Notes under the pieces: model-generated | What the model was told of the DNA's origin: nothing | Databases searched by the model: none | What the model saw: the letters and a program-made list of their open reading frames with translations, nothing else | Assembly: GCA_003512955.1 (NCBI GenBank) | Contig: DOTG01000037.1 | Location: forward strand, 1 to 48,723 | From: Marinilabiliales bacterium | Lineage (GTDB): Bacteria; Bacteroidota; Bacteroidia; Bacteroidales; SZUA-534 | DNA: 48,723 nucleotides | Direction of reading: 5' to 3' | Made by a program: the position numbers and the translations under genes | Shown: positions 24,564 through 33,672 of the stretch, one piece after another | Numbering within the stretch: the first letter of the stretch is position 1 | How the letters are laid out: every line of letters begins with the position of its first letter

Positions 24564-26141
24564 ATGGGTTTTAAAGAAGAGATTCAGAGGCGCAGGACAT
24601 TTGCCATAGTCAGTCATCCCGATGCAGGGAAAACAACACTCACCGAAAAACTTTTGTTGTTTGGCGGGGCTATCCACATTGCCGGAGCGGTAAAATCGAA
24701 CAAAATTAAAAAAACCGCCACCTCCGACTTTATGGAAATTGAACGCCAACGGGGAATTTCGGTAGCTACCTCCGTAATGGGCTTTGAATACGATGACCAT
24801 AAAATCAACATTCTGGATACGCCCGGCCACCAGGATTTTGCCGAAGATACCTTCCGCACCCTTACTGCTGTGGATAGCGTAATTGTGGTGGTGGATGCCG
24901 CAAAAGGCGTTGAGGCTCAAACCGAAAAACTGATGCAGGTTTGCCGGATGCGAAAAACCCCGGTAATTGTTTTTGTAAACAAAGTGGACCGCGAAGGAAA
25001 AGAACCTTTCGACCTGTTAGATGAAATTGAAGAACAACTGAAAATAAAGGTGCGTCCGTTAAGCTGGCCCGTTGGTATGGGTAAAAGGCTGCGGGGCGTT
25101 TACAATATTTACGAACAGAAATTTTATTATTTTGCCGGCGATGATAAAACCACTGCCGAAAAACCCCGCGAATTTAAAGACATTAACGATCCCGAACTCG
25201 ATAAGGCATTAAAAGATCAGGCAGAAAAACTCCGCGAAGATTTGGAGCTCGTTGAGGGTGTTTATCCGGCTTTTAACATCGATGAATATTTACATGCCGA
25301 AACCGCACCGGTTTTTTTTGGAAGCGCCCTGTACAACTTTGGGGTAAAAGAACTGCTGGAATCGTTTATCAAAATTGCTCCCCATCCCAAACCTTCGAAA
25401 GCAGTAGAGCGCGAAGTGAACCCTTTTGAAGAAAAATTTTCGGGATTCGTGTTTAAAATCCATGCCAACATGGATCCCAACCACCGCGACCGGATTGCTT
25501 TTGTGAAAATTTGCTCCGGGAAATTCATGCGCAATACCAATTACCATCACGTGCGATTGGATAGAAATCTGAAATTTGCCAGCCCAACCGCCTTTATGGC
25601 CGATAAAAAATCGATTGTGGAAGAGGCTTTTCCCGGAGATATTGTGGGGCTGCACGATACCGGGAACTTTAAAATCGGCGATACCCTGACCGAAGGCGAG
25701 AAAATGAACTTTAAAGGCTTGCCCAGCTTTTCGCCCGAGATGTTTAAATATATCGAAAATGCCGACCCCATGAAGGCAAAACAACTGGCCAAAGGGGTGG
25801 ATCAGTTGATGGACGAAGGCGTAGCCCAGTTATTCACACTGACCATGAACGGGCGGAAAATTATTGGCTGCGTGGGGCAATTGCAGTTCGAAGTAATCGA
25901 GTACCGTTTGCTGCACGAGTACAACGCCACCTGCCGTTACGAACCCGTAACTATGCACAAAGCCTGTTGGATCCGCCCCCGCGATAAGTCTGAGTGGGAA
26001 GATTTTAAATCGCGTAAATACAAATCGCTGGCGGTTGACAAACATGGCCGCGATGTCTATTTATCGGAATCGCCTTACGATTTGCAGATGGCACAGACCA
26101 AATTCAAAGGATTGGATTTCTTCTTTACTTCGGAGTTTTAA
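24564..26141 (+). CDS. prfC: Peptide chain release factor 3
   Basis: The product has 525 residues, the normal RF3 length. The translational GTPase domain has G1 SHPDAGKTT, switch I with ERQRGISVATS, G3 DTPGHQDF and G4 NKVDRE, followed by the RF3-specific domains II and III (FGSALYNFGVKELLESF, VGQLQFEVIEYRL). RF3 releases RF1/RF2 from the ribosome after peptide release and contributes to translation quality control. The RF3-specific SDFMEIERQRG stretch separates it from EF-G. It is the first gene of a small plus-strand group. Confidence 0.96.
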   Translation: MGFKEEIQRRRTFAIVSHPDAGKTTLTEKLLLFGGAIHIAGAVKSNKIKKTATSDFMEIERQRGISVATSVMGFEYDDHKINILDTPGHQDFAEDTFRTLTAVDSVIVVVDAAKGVEAQTEKLMQVCRMRKTPVIVFVNKVDREGKEPFDLLDEIEEQLKIKVRPLSWPVGMGKRLRGVYNIYEQKFYYFAGDDKTTAEKPREFKDINDPELDKALKDQAEKLREDLELVEGVYPAFNIDEYLHAETAPVFFGSALYNFGVKELLESFIKIAPHPKPSKAVEREVNPFEEKFSGFVFKIHANMDPNHRDRIAFVKICSGKFMRNTNYHHVRLDRNLKFASPTAFMADKKSIVEEAFPGDIVGLHDTGNFKIGDTLTEGEKMNFKGLPSFSPEMFKYIENADPMKAKQLAKGVDQLMDEGVAQLFTLTMNGRKIIGCVGQLQFEVIEYRLLHEYNATCRYEPVTMHKACWIRPRDKSEWEDFKSRKYKSLAVDKHGRDVYLSESPYDLQMAQTKFKGLDFFFTSEF

Positions 26142-26251
26142 AAATAAGTTTTCCGTTTCTTTTCAAAATAATTAACCACTCACTGAAACAATCCGGTTGA
26201 ATATTCCAGTTCAGCCAAAAAGTCATCACAAGAAATCTGGCTTTTTTATTG

Positions 26252-26258
26252 TAATTTG
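26252..26258 (+). promoter_or_regulatory. Possible -7 element immediately before the rhomboid ATG
   Basis: TAATTTG (one base shorter than TAnnTTTG) ends 6 bp before the ATG at 26265. No -33 match at the usual spacing. Confidence 0.3.
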
Positions 26259-26264
26259 GGTGGC

Positions 26265-26927
26265 ATGACCGAAAAAAGGAAAATAATTCACGCCCTGTAT
26301 TTGCCCCTATTGGTATTGCTAACCATGTGGGTTACCTACCTAAGCTTTTGGATGTTGGGTACCGATATGTCGCTGATTGGAGTAGCCCCACAACAAATCC
26401 AGGGTATCCCGGGCATTTTATTATCCCCTTTTGCTCACGGAAGTTGGTCGCATCTTGTTTCCAACAGTGTTTCATTTATCATCTTGGGAACCCTTTTGTT
26501 TTATTTCTACCGCTTGGTGGCATACCGGGTGTTTTTCATCAATTGGTTGCTGTCCGGAATATTACTTTGGCTTGGTGGCCGCGATTCTATTCATATCGGT
26601 GCCAGTGGTATCGTTTACGGGTTGGCCTTTTTTATATTTTTCAGCGGGGTTTTCCGTCACGACAAGCGGTTGGCGGCTGTTTCCATGATAGTAGTTTTAC
26701 TTTATGGCGGGATGGTTTGGGGCATGGTCCCCCAAGGAGGTAACATCAGTTGGGAGGGCCACTTGTATGGAGCCTTTTCCGGAATTTCACTTGCTTGGTA
26801 CTACCGCAAAAACCCCATTGACTTTGTACCTACCGAAGATGGTTCGTCGGTTTCAGTCACATGGGGACGTTTTAACGGATTCGAATACCACTATGTGGAA
26901 GAGAATGAGGATAAAATTACGGATTAA
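26265..26927 (+). CDS. Rhomboid family intramembrane serine protease
   Basis: About 220 residues from the ATG at 26265; a TTG at 26256 lies inside a promoter-like element and is unlikely. Six hydrophobic helices are visible. The conserved residues are HGSWSHLVSNS before helix 2, the catalytic Ser in HIGASGIVYGL, and the catalytic His in SWEGHLYGAFSG. The family cleaves membrane-spanning substrates within the bilayer. A short soluble acidic C-terminal tail follows the last helix. The gene lies 123 bp after prfC with its own possible -7 element. Confidence 0.88.
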   Translation: MTEKRKIIHALYLPLLVLLTMWVTYLSFWMLGTDMSLIGVAPQQIQGIPGILLSPFAHGSWSHLVSNSVSFIILGTLLFYFYRLVAYRVFFINWLLSGILLWLGGRDSIHIGASGIVYGLAFFIFFSGVFRHDKRLAAVSMIVVLLYGGMVWGMVPQGGNISWEGHLYGAFSGISLAWYYRKNPIDFVPTEDGSSVSVTWGRFNGFEYHYVEENEDKITD

Positions 26928-26976
26928 AGTTTTTTCAACATCTCAATCATTTTTAAAGTTATAGTTAAATAGTTAA

Positions 26977-27008
26977 TTTTGTACTATTCAAACATAGAAA
27001 AAAGTTTG
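26977..27008 (+). promoter_or_regulatory. Promoter of the outer-membrane barrel gene
   Basis: TTTTG (26977-26981), a 19-bp spacer and AAAGTTTG (27001-27008). The -33 element and spacing are good; the -7 element lacks the leading TA. Confidence 0.45.
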
Positions 27009-27060
27009 AAAGGTGGATGCCGAAAAACCTGAGAGTAGGCAAAATTTTAAATCAATTGAA

Positions 27061-27708
27061 ATGAAAAAAATAATTTATGTTCTTGGTATCTTTTTACTGT
27101 TCGGTAACGGATTAAGGGCACAGTATTTTGCGGGCGGTAGCTTAAGTTTTTCACACAATGGGGGAAGTTTTGATGATGGAACCACAACCACTGACAAAGT
27201 TTCTACAACAAGTTTTATGATTGCTCCCAAGGGAGGCTATATTCTTTCAGAAAAATTGTGGGTTGGGATGCAGATTGGTTTTGGTGTAGATAAAACCAAA
27301 ACCCCGGGAGCTACTGAAGTTATCGCAAAAGAGAGTGTGATCGGCTTTATGCCATTCGCCCGGTATTATGCTTTTCAGTTCAATAAATTATCATTGGGCA
27401 TCCAGGGCCAATTTGGGTTAAGCTTTCATAACGAGAAAACCGAAACCGGCGGAACTACTACCGATGGCCCCAAAGGCACAGGGATTTCGTTTTATGTGCT
27501 GCCTGGGTTGTCGTACAGCCTAAACGACCGTATTGATTTAGAAGCTCAAATCGGGGGGCTCAGTTTAGGTTATTCAAGCTATACCGAAAAAGAAGAGGTT
27601 GCCGGAGTAACCACAAAAGACAAATCCAATGGATTTATCATTGGAGCCGACATGGATGACATCCTGACAACCGGCCTCATAACAGTGGGTGCTACCATAA
27701 AATTCTAA
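27061..27708 (+). CDS. Outer-membrane beta-barrel protein (OmpA/OmpW-like, about 8 strands)
   Basis: About 215 residues from the ATG at 27061, which begins a clean signal peptide (MKKIIYVLGIFLLFGNGLRAQ). The longer frame back to 27013 would put 16 charged residues before it and is unlikely. The mature protein has alternating strands (YFAGGSLSFSHNGG, SFMIAPKGGYILS, LWVGMQIGFGV, FMPFARYYAF) and ends TTGLITVGATIKF with a terminal Phe, as expected for barrel insertion. It resembles small Bacteroidetes porin-like barrels of unassigned function. A strong terminator follows. Confidence 0.85.
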   Translation: MKKIIYVLGIFLLFGNGLRAQYFAGGSLSFSHNGGSFDDGTTTTDKVSTTSFMIAPKGGYILSEKLWVGMQIGFGVDKTKTPGATEVIAKESVIGFMPFARYYAFQFNKLSLGIQGQFGLSFHNEKTETGGTTTDGPKGTGISFYVLPGLSYSLNDRIDLEAQIGGLSLGYSSYTEKEEVAGVTTKDKSNGFIIGADMDDILTTGLITVGATIKF

Positions 27709-27724
27709 CCAAGATCATATTCTG

Positions 27725-27765
27725 AAATGCTTGACTCTAAGTTCCAGAGCCAAGCATTTTTCTTT
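27725..27765 (+). terminator. Intrinsic terminator after the barrel gene
   Basis: AAATGCTTG and CAAGCATTT form a 9-bp outer stem, and CTCT/AGAG extend it after one mismatch around a 7-nt loop. A TTTCTTTT tract follows. It separates the barrel gene from dnaE. Confidence 0.85.
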
Positions 27766-27887
27766 TCCAAACTTATCAACAAAGTCCGGTTTTTAGTTCC
27801 AATTGCATTATTTTTATTGCTGAAAAAGATGATGAACGTTCCCAATTTTCTTATTTCTAAACATCTGAAATCTAACATCTAAAAATA

Positions 27888-30800
27888 ATGTTTTTAATTT
27901 TTGATACCGAAACCACAGGGTTGCCCAAAAAGTGGAAAGCACCGCTATCCGATTTCGATAACTGGCCGCGCATGGTGCAGTTGGCCTGGCAATGCCACGA
28001 CCTGAAAGGAGATTTCCTTTTTGCCAAGAATCACGTCATCAAACCCGAAGGCTACACTATTCCCGACGATGTGGTCAAGATTCACGGTATCACCACCGAA
28101 ATAGCCCTATCTATTGGTATTTCCTTGAAAGAGGCGCTGTCAGAATTTTCGGAAGATGTAAAAAAAGCCAAATTCATCATTGGCCACAACATTGAATTCG
28201 ATATCAACATCGTGGGTTGCGAAATGCTCAGGTGCGGATTGCCCGAAATTGTGAGCCGTGCCCCGCAACTCTGTACTAAAGAAGAAAGCACGGAGTTTTG
28301 TGCTATCATGAAAAATGGCAAACCCAAATGGCCCACGCTTACCGAATTGCACACCAAATTATTTGGAGTACCTTTTGAAGAGGCTCACAATGCCGCGGCC
28401 GATGTGGAAGCTACCACCCGTTGCTTTCTTGAATTGGTAAGGGTTGGGGGTATCGGTCTTCCAAAATTACAAATGGCTGAGGCAGAATTGTCAGCATTCA
28501 AAAAAAATAATCCCGACACGATAAAACCCGCGGGAGTTAAATATGAATCATTCAAGGTTAACGAGTTTCATCATATCTCTATCGAGGAGGAGGAACGCAA
28601 ACAGGCTGTGGCAGCAAAAAGAAGCGGAAAGACTCCATTTGTGCATCTGCACGTTCACTCCCAATATTCTATCCTCGATGGAGCGGCAACTACCGCACAA
28701 ATTGCCGGCAAAGCCAAAGCCGACGGTATGTCTGCCGTAGCTTTAACCGACCATGGCACCATGTACGGAACCAAAGAATTTCATGTGGCCTGTAAAAAAG
28801 CCGGGGTAAAACCCATTATAGGAGTAGAAGCATACGTGGCCGTTCGCGGAATCCATTCAAAGCAAGATAAAACGGATGCTTCAGGCGATCATTTGGTACT
28901 GTTGGCTAAAAACAAAACAGGTTATAAAAATTTACTAAAACTTACCTCCATTGCCCATAACGATGGGTTTTATTACAAACCCCGCATTGATAAAGCATTA
29001 TTAGAAAAATATCATGAAGGATTAATTGCAACTTCCGCTTGCTTGGGTGGCGAAGTAGCTGGGCATATCATGGATGGCAATTTTGAAAAAGCTGAGGAAA
29101 CCATCCTTTGGTATAAAAATATTTTTGGCGAAGATTATTACCTGGAACTGATGCGCCATCAAAATAACGATCCCCGCCTGCGCCGCGATGTATGGGAAAA
29201 CCAAGTGAAGGTGAACAAAATATTACTCGACTTTTCCAACAAACACCAAATCAAGGCCATTGCCACCAACGACGTGCATTTTACCGAAGCCGACGATGCG
29301 GAGGCACACGACTTGTTGGTTTGTTTAAGTACCGGCCGCGATTTCGACGACCCCACACGGATGCGATACACCCGGCAGGAATGGTTCAAAACAACGGCAG
29401 AAATGAACCAGATTTTTGCTGACATCCCCGAAGCGCTTGAAAATACTTTGGAAATTGCCAACAAAGTAGAGGCTTATGAATTGGATTCCGACCCCATCAT
29501 GCCTAAATTTTCCATCCCTGCCTCATTTGGCATTATTGATGATTACAAGGCGAAATATTCCGAAGCCGATTTGACTCAGGAATTTGGCGAAAAAGCATTC
29601 CAACGGATTGGTGGGTACGAGAAGGTGCTCCAGATTAAATTTGAAGCCGACTACCTCAATCACTTGACCTACCTGGGAGCCGAAAAAAAATATGGATCTG
29701 AATTTAAAGATGCAGTTAAAGAAAGGATCGATTTTGAGCTCGAAACCATTAAATCCATGGGTTTTCCCGGTTACTTTTTAATCGTTCAGGATTTTATCAA
29801 TGCCGCCCGCGAGCATGGGGTTTTAGTTGGACCCGGCCGCGGTTCAGCCGCCGGAGCGGCTGTTTCCTATTGCGTGGGAATTACCAGCGTAGATCCTATA
29901 AAATTCGATCTGCTCTTTGAACGTTTCTTAAACCCTGACCGCGTTTCCATGCCCGACGTGGACATTGACTTTGATGACGATGGCCGCCAGTGGGTACTCG
30001 ATTGGGTTACTGATAAATATGGAGCCGACAAAGTAGCTCACATTTGTACCTTTGGGAGCATGGCTGCCAAATCGAGCATCAAAGATGTGGCACGTGTACT
30101 GAAACTCCCGCTGGAAGAAGCCAACCGCTTGGCCAAGATGGTTCCTGAGGTACCTAAAATAACCATTGAAAAAGCTTATAAAGAAGTCCCGGAATTGCTC
30201 CGCGAAAAAAAATCGACCGATCCGTTGATTGTGAAAACGCTGGTGAATGCCGAAAAACTGGAAGGTTCGGTCAGGCAAACCGGGGTTCACGCCTGCGGAA
30301 TCCTTATTGGACGCGACCCGCTTGACGAACACCTCCCGGTGATGCCCACCAAAGGGGAAAAACTCCTGACCACCCAATACGACGGCCGTTTTGTAGAAGC
30401 CATTGGCCTTTTGAAAATGGACTTTCTGGGGTTGAAAACGCTTTCCATTATTAAGGACACGTTGGAAAATGTGAAAGAATCGAAAGGAATCCTGATTGAC
30501 ATCGACAACATTCCTTTTGAAGATGATAAAACCTACCAACTGTTTAGCAATGGCGAAACTACCGCCATCTTTCAGTTTGAAAGTCCCGGGATGAAAAAAC
30601 ACCTTCAAAACCTGAAACCTGACCGTTTTGATGATTTGGTGGCCATGAATGCTTTGTACCGGCCGGGACCCATGGAATACATCCCCTCGTTCATCAACCG
30701 GAAACATGGCCGGGAACCCGTTGTTTACGATCACCCCATGATGGAACCCTTTCTGAAAGATACCTATGGAATTACCGTGTATCAGGAACAGGTAATGTTA

Positions 30801-32264
30801 CAGTCGCGTGCTTTGGGCGGTTTTACCCGCGGTGATTCCGATACCCTTCGGAAAGCTATGGGTAAAAAATTGATTGAGCAGATGAACAAGCTGAAAGAGA
30901 AATTTCAGTTGGGATGCAAGGCCAATCCGGAATTTGTTCAAGGTGCTGAGCAAAAGAAAAAAAATATTGACGAACTGGCAGATAAAATATGGAAAGACTG
31001 GGAAGCCTTTGCCAGTTACGCGTTCAACAAATCGCATTCTGTTTGTTATGCCTACGTGGCCTACCAAACCGGGTATTTGAAAGCCCACTTTCCGGCCGAA
31101 TTTATGGCAGCCAACTTAAGCCGGAACCTTTCCAACATTACGGAGGTAACTAAACTGATGGAGGAATGCCGCCGGATGGGGCTCCGTGTTTTTGGCCCCG
31201 ATGTGAATCTGAGTAACAAAAAATTCACCGTTGACAAAAACGGAGATGTCCGCTTTGGGATGGCAGCCATTAAAAACGTGGGTGAAGGTGCTGTTGAAAA
31301 TATCATTGAGGAGCGGAAAAAAGGCCCTTATAAAAGCATCTTCGATTTTGTGGAGCGGACCGATCTCCGGTCGGTAAACCGCAAAACCTTTGAAGCCCTA
31401 GCTCAAGCAGGAGGTTTTGATTGTTTTAATGAGGTAGAAAACCGAAGCCAGTATTTTGAGACCAACGAATCGGGCGAATCGTTCATCGAAAGTTTACTGA
31501 AGTACGGCAACATGTACAAAAACGATGTTTCATCGAACCAAAACACCCTGTTTGGAGCCATGACCAACCAAATGGCCATTACCAAACCTTCCATTCCCAA
31601 AGCTGAACCTTGGGGAAACCTGGAGCAGCTTAACCGCGAAAAAGAACTGGTAGGAATCTATTTAAGTGCCCATCCGCTCGATGAACACAAAACGGTAATG
31701 ACCAACTTCTGTAATGCCACCCTGGCCGACTTGGCCGACTTAACCCGTGTGGAAGGTAAAGAGTTGAGTGTGGGTGGAATTGTAACAGACGTACGCTCGG
31801 CCACCACTAAAACCGGCAAACCCTTTGGGGGATTCACCCTTGAAGATTATTCGGGGAATTACCAAGCCACCTTTTTTGGAAAAGACTACATGGATTACAA
31901 AAACTTTTTTACCAAAGGGTATTCCGTCTTTGTAAAAGGTAAAGTTCAGGAAAAAGGTTGGGGAAACAACAACGGTAAAGAGCTGGAGTTCAAAGTCACC
32001 TCCATTCAGATGTTAAGCGATGTGATGGAAAAGTTGGTAAAGGGTATCTCCATCAAACTCCCAATTGCCGGGTTATCCGATGCAATGATTACTGAACTGC
32101 AGCAGAACATCGAATCGAACAAAGGAAGTACCTTGCTGAAATTTGTGATTTTTGATCCCGAAAAAAAAATCTGGGTGCAGCTTTTCTCCCGGACCCACCG
32201 GGTAAATATTAACAAAGAATTTATTGACTATTTAGAAAACCGTTTTGAATACAAACTGGAATAA
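27888..32264 (+). CDS. dnaE: DNA polymerase III alpha subunit with fused N-terminal proofreading exonuclease
   Basis: The product has 1458 residues, about 300 more than a typical DnaE. Residues 1-190 form a DnaQ/epsilon-type DEDDh exonuclease (FDTETTGLP, KIHGITTE, GHNIEFD, EAHNAAADVEAT). A PHP domain starts near 250 (HLHVHSQYSILDG, ALTDHGTMYG). The polymerase core follows with GPGRGSAAGA and the catalytic PDVDIDFDDDGR near 688, then the finger and beta-binding regions and a C-terminal OB-fold (LSVGGIVTDVRSATTKTGKPFGGFTLED). It is the replicative polymerase; the fusion gives proofreading within one chain. This architecture is known from other Bacteroidota. No separate dnaQ was seen in the window. 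Confidence 0.95.
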   Translation: MFLIFDTETTGLPKKWKAPLSDFDNWPRMVQLAWQCHDLKGDFLFAKNHVIKPEGYTIPDDVVKIHGITTEIALSIGISLKEALSEFSEDVKKAKFIIGHNIEFDINIVGCEMLRCGLPEIVSRAPQLCTKEESTEFCAIMKNGKPKWPTLTELHTKLFGVPFEEAHNAAADVEATTRCFLELVRVGGIGLPKLQMAEAELSAFKKNNPDTIKPAGVKYESFKVNEFHHISIEEEERKQAVAAKRSGKTPFVHLHVHSQYSILDGAATTAQIAGKAKADGMSAVALTDHGTMYGTKEFHVACKKAGVKPIIGVEAYVAVRGIHSKQDKTDASGDHLVLLAKNKTGYKNLLKLTSIAHNDGFYYKPRIDKALLEKYHEGLIATSACLGGEVAGHIMDGNFEKAEETILWYKNIFGEDYYLELMRHQNNDPRLRRDVWENQVKVNKILLDFSNKHQIKAIATNDVHFTEADDAEAHDLLVCLSTGRDFDDPTRMRYTRQEWFKTTAEMNQIFADIPEALENTLEIANKVEAYELDSDPIMPKFSIPASFGIIDDYKAKYSEADLTQEFGEKAFQRIGGYEKVLQIKFEADYLNHLTYLGAEKKYGSEFKDAVKERIDFELETIKSMGFPGYFLIVQDFINAAREHGVLVGPGRGSAAGAAVSYCVGITSVDPIKFDLLFERFLNPDRVSMPDVDIDFDDDGRQWVLDWVTDKYGADKVAHICTFGSMAAKSSIKDVARVLKLPLEEANRLAKMVPEVPKITIEKAYKEVPELLREKKSTDPLIVKTLVNAEKLEGSVRQTGVHACGILIGRDPLDEHLPVMPTKGEKLLTTQYDGRFVEAIGLLKMDFLGLKTLSIIKDTLENVKESKGILIDIDNIPFEDDKTYQLFSNGETTAIFQFESPGMKKHLQNLKPDRFDDLVAMNALYRPGPMEYIPSFINRKHGREPVVYDHPMMEPFLKDTYGITVYQEQVMLQSRALGGFTRGDSDTLRKAMGKKLIEQMNKLKEKFQLGCKANPEFVQGAEQKKKNIDELADKIWKDWEAFASYAFNKSHSVCYAYVAYQTGYLKAHFPAEFMAANLSRNLSNITEVTKLMEECRRMGLRVFGPDVNLSNKKFTVDKNGDVRFGMAAIKNVGEGAVENIIEERKKGPYKSIFDFVERTDLRSVNRKTFEALAQAGGFDCFNEVENRSQYFETNESGESFIESLLKYGNMYKNDVSSNQNTLFGAMTNQMAITKPSIPKAEPWGNLEQLNREKELVGIYLSAHPLDEHKTVMTNFCNATLADLADLTRVEGKELSVGGIVTDVRSATTKTGKPFGGFTLEDYSGNYQATFFGKDYMDYKNFFTKGYSVFVKGKVQEKGWGNNNGKELEFKVTSIQMLSDVMEKLVKGISIKLPIAGLSDAMITELQQNIESNKGSTLLKFVIFDPEKKIWVQLFSRTHRVNINKEFIDYLENRFEYKLE

Positions 32265-32303
32265 ATATTCAATATCAATAGAGAATCCAAACATTTATTC
32301 CTA

Positions 32304-32311
32304 TATATTTG
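32304..32311 (+). promoter_or_regulatory. -7 promoter element of trxA
   Basis: TATATTTG is an exact TAnnTTTG, about 40 bp before the ATG. The -33 element is not recognisable. Confidence 0.5.
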
Positions 32312-32351
32312 TAGATATACAAAATTAAATAACAACTTAAACTCGATAAAA

Positions 32352-32669
32352 ATGGCTATTCATGTGACCGATGCAGATTTCGACGAAGTGGTATTGAAAT
32401 CGGATATTCCAGTAATGGTAGATTTTTGGGCCGAATGGTGTGGACCATGCAAAATGATTGCCCCAATTGTAGATGATCTCTCCAAAGAATTTGATGGAAA
32501 AGCTAAAATGGTAAAACTCGACGTGGACAACAACTCTGGCACGGCGGTAAAATTTGGTATCCGCAACATTCCTACCCTTTTGTTTTTTAAGGGCGGTGTG
32601 GTGGTTGACAAGCAGGTAGGCGTAGTGGCTAAAGCTGCTTTGGCTGAGAAACTCAACAAATTAGTTTAA
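32352..32669 (+). CDS. trxA: Thioredoxin
   Basis: The product has 105 residues, the standard thioredoxin length, with the active-site motif WCGPCK after FWAEW, the conserved cis-Pro motif RNIPTLLFF and the buried Asp in VDFWA. It has no signal peptide, so it is the cytoplasmic protein-disulfide reductant. It lies 87 bp after dnaE with its own -7 element and ends at a strong terminator. Confidence 0.97.
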   Translation: MAIHVTDADFDEVVLKSDIPVMVDFWAEWCGPCKMIAPIVDDLSKEFDGKAKMVKLDVDNNSGTAVKFGIRNIPTLLFFKGGVVVDKQVGVVAKAALAEKLNKLV

Positions 32670-32688
32670 GAGAAAATTGAAAGATAGG

Positions 32689-32735
32689 AATCCGGCGAAA
32701 GAGAGACATTTCTTTCACCGGATTTTTTATTTTTG
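32689..32735 (+). terminator. trxA terminator, T-tract overlapping a promoter element
   Basis: AATCCGG/CCGGATT and GAAAGA/TCTTTC build a 13-bp stem with one internal mismatch, followed by TTTTTATTTTT. Inside the T-tract, TATTTTTG (32728-32735) is an exact TAnnTTTG that ends 6 bp before the next ATG at 32742. Confidence 0.85.
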
Positions 32736-32741
32736 CTTTCG

Positions 32742-33662
32742 ATGAAAAACTTACAGGAGATATTCAATTTTGAACAGTTCGATAACTTGGAGATGGTATC
32801 GAAGCAGGTTGTGGAAGGTTTTATTACCGGGATGCACCGCAGCCCTTACCATGGGTTTTCGGTTGAATTTGCCGAGCACCGCCTTTACAATCAGGGCGAA
32901 TCGACCAAACATATCGACTGGAAACTATTTGCCCGCTCAGAAAAGCTTTTCGTGAAAAAGTATGAAGAGGAAACCAACCTCCGTTGCATGTTGGTGGTGG
33001 ATACTTCCTCATCAATGCTTTTCCCTTTTGACGATACCGCCACTGTAAACAAACTCGCCTTTTCGGTTTATTCCGCCGCGGCATTAACCCATATTTTACG
33101 CCGCCAGCGCGATGCTGTGGGTCTTACCCTTTTCTCTGACCACCTGGAGGTGATGACAGATATGAAACTGTCCGAATCGCATTCAAAAAGGATATTTACC
33201 GAACTCAACCAGTGCCTCCACCGCACCAAATCCGATTTTAATAAAGGGACCCATTTGGCAGAAACCCTGCACCTGATTGCTGAAAAAATCCACAAACGGT
33301 CGCTGGTTGTTTTATTTACCGATATGTTTACCCCCAATAATGAACAATTATTCCCGGCCTTGGAACATTTGAGATATAATAAACATGAAGTCATTCTCTT
33401 CCACGTTACCGATAAAAAATTGGAACAGGAATTGGCCTACCCCAACCGACCCTTAAAATTTGTAGATATGGAAACAGGGCAAGTGATGAAACTGAACCCC
33501 AACGATTTGAGAAAGGATTATGCCAAAAGCTACCAGGCTTTTTTAACCGGACTCAAGTTGAAATGCGGCCAAAACAACATCGACCTGGCCGAAGCCGATG
33601 TGAATGAAGATTTCCAAAATGTACTGGTGCCGTTTTTAGTCAAAAGGGAGAGTTTGTATTAA
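32742..33662 (+). CDS. DUF58 domain protein (VWA-like fold)
   Basis: About 306 residues from the ATG at 32742; the TTG at 32733 lies in the promoter/terminator overlap. It has the DUF58 hallmark GFSVEFAEHRLYNQGESTK followed by IDWKLFARSEKLFVKKYEEE, and a von Willebrand A-like metal site beginning VVDTSSSM. Such proteins usually act with MoxR AAA+ ATPases in a chaperone-like complex, but no moxR gene is in the window. No membrane segment is present, unlike many DUF58 proteins. Confidence 0.85.
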   Translation: MKNLQEIFNFEQFDNLEMVSKQVVEGFITGMHRSPYHGFSVEFAEHRLYNQGESTKHIDWKLFARSEKLFVKKYEEETNLRCMLVVDTSSSMLFPFDDTATVNKLAFSVYSAAALTHILRRQRDAVGLTLFSDHLEVMTDMKLSESHSKRIFTELNQCLHRTKSDFNKGTHLAETLHLIAEKIHKRSLVVLFTDMFTPNNEQLFPALEHLRYNKHEVILFHVTDKKLEQELAYPNRPLKFVDMETGQVMKLNPNDLRKDYAKSYQAFLTGLKLKCGQNNIDLAEADVNEDFQNVLVPFLVKRESLY

Positions 33663-33672
33663 ATCAATCGGT

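Noticed and set aside
24390..24920. 176-residue minus-strand frame overlapping the start of prfC
   Set aside because: It covers the conserved GTPase motifs of prfC in antisense and shows no protein features.
27013..27060. Extended start for the outer-membrane barrel protein
   Set aside because: It would bury a clean signal peptide behind 16 charged residues; the ATG at 27061 is the natural start.
29928..30734. 268-residue minus-strand open frame within dnaE
   Set aside because: It is antisense to the conserved polymerase core; no signal, motif or ribosome site supports it.
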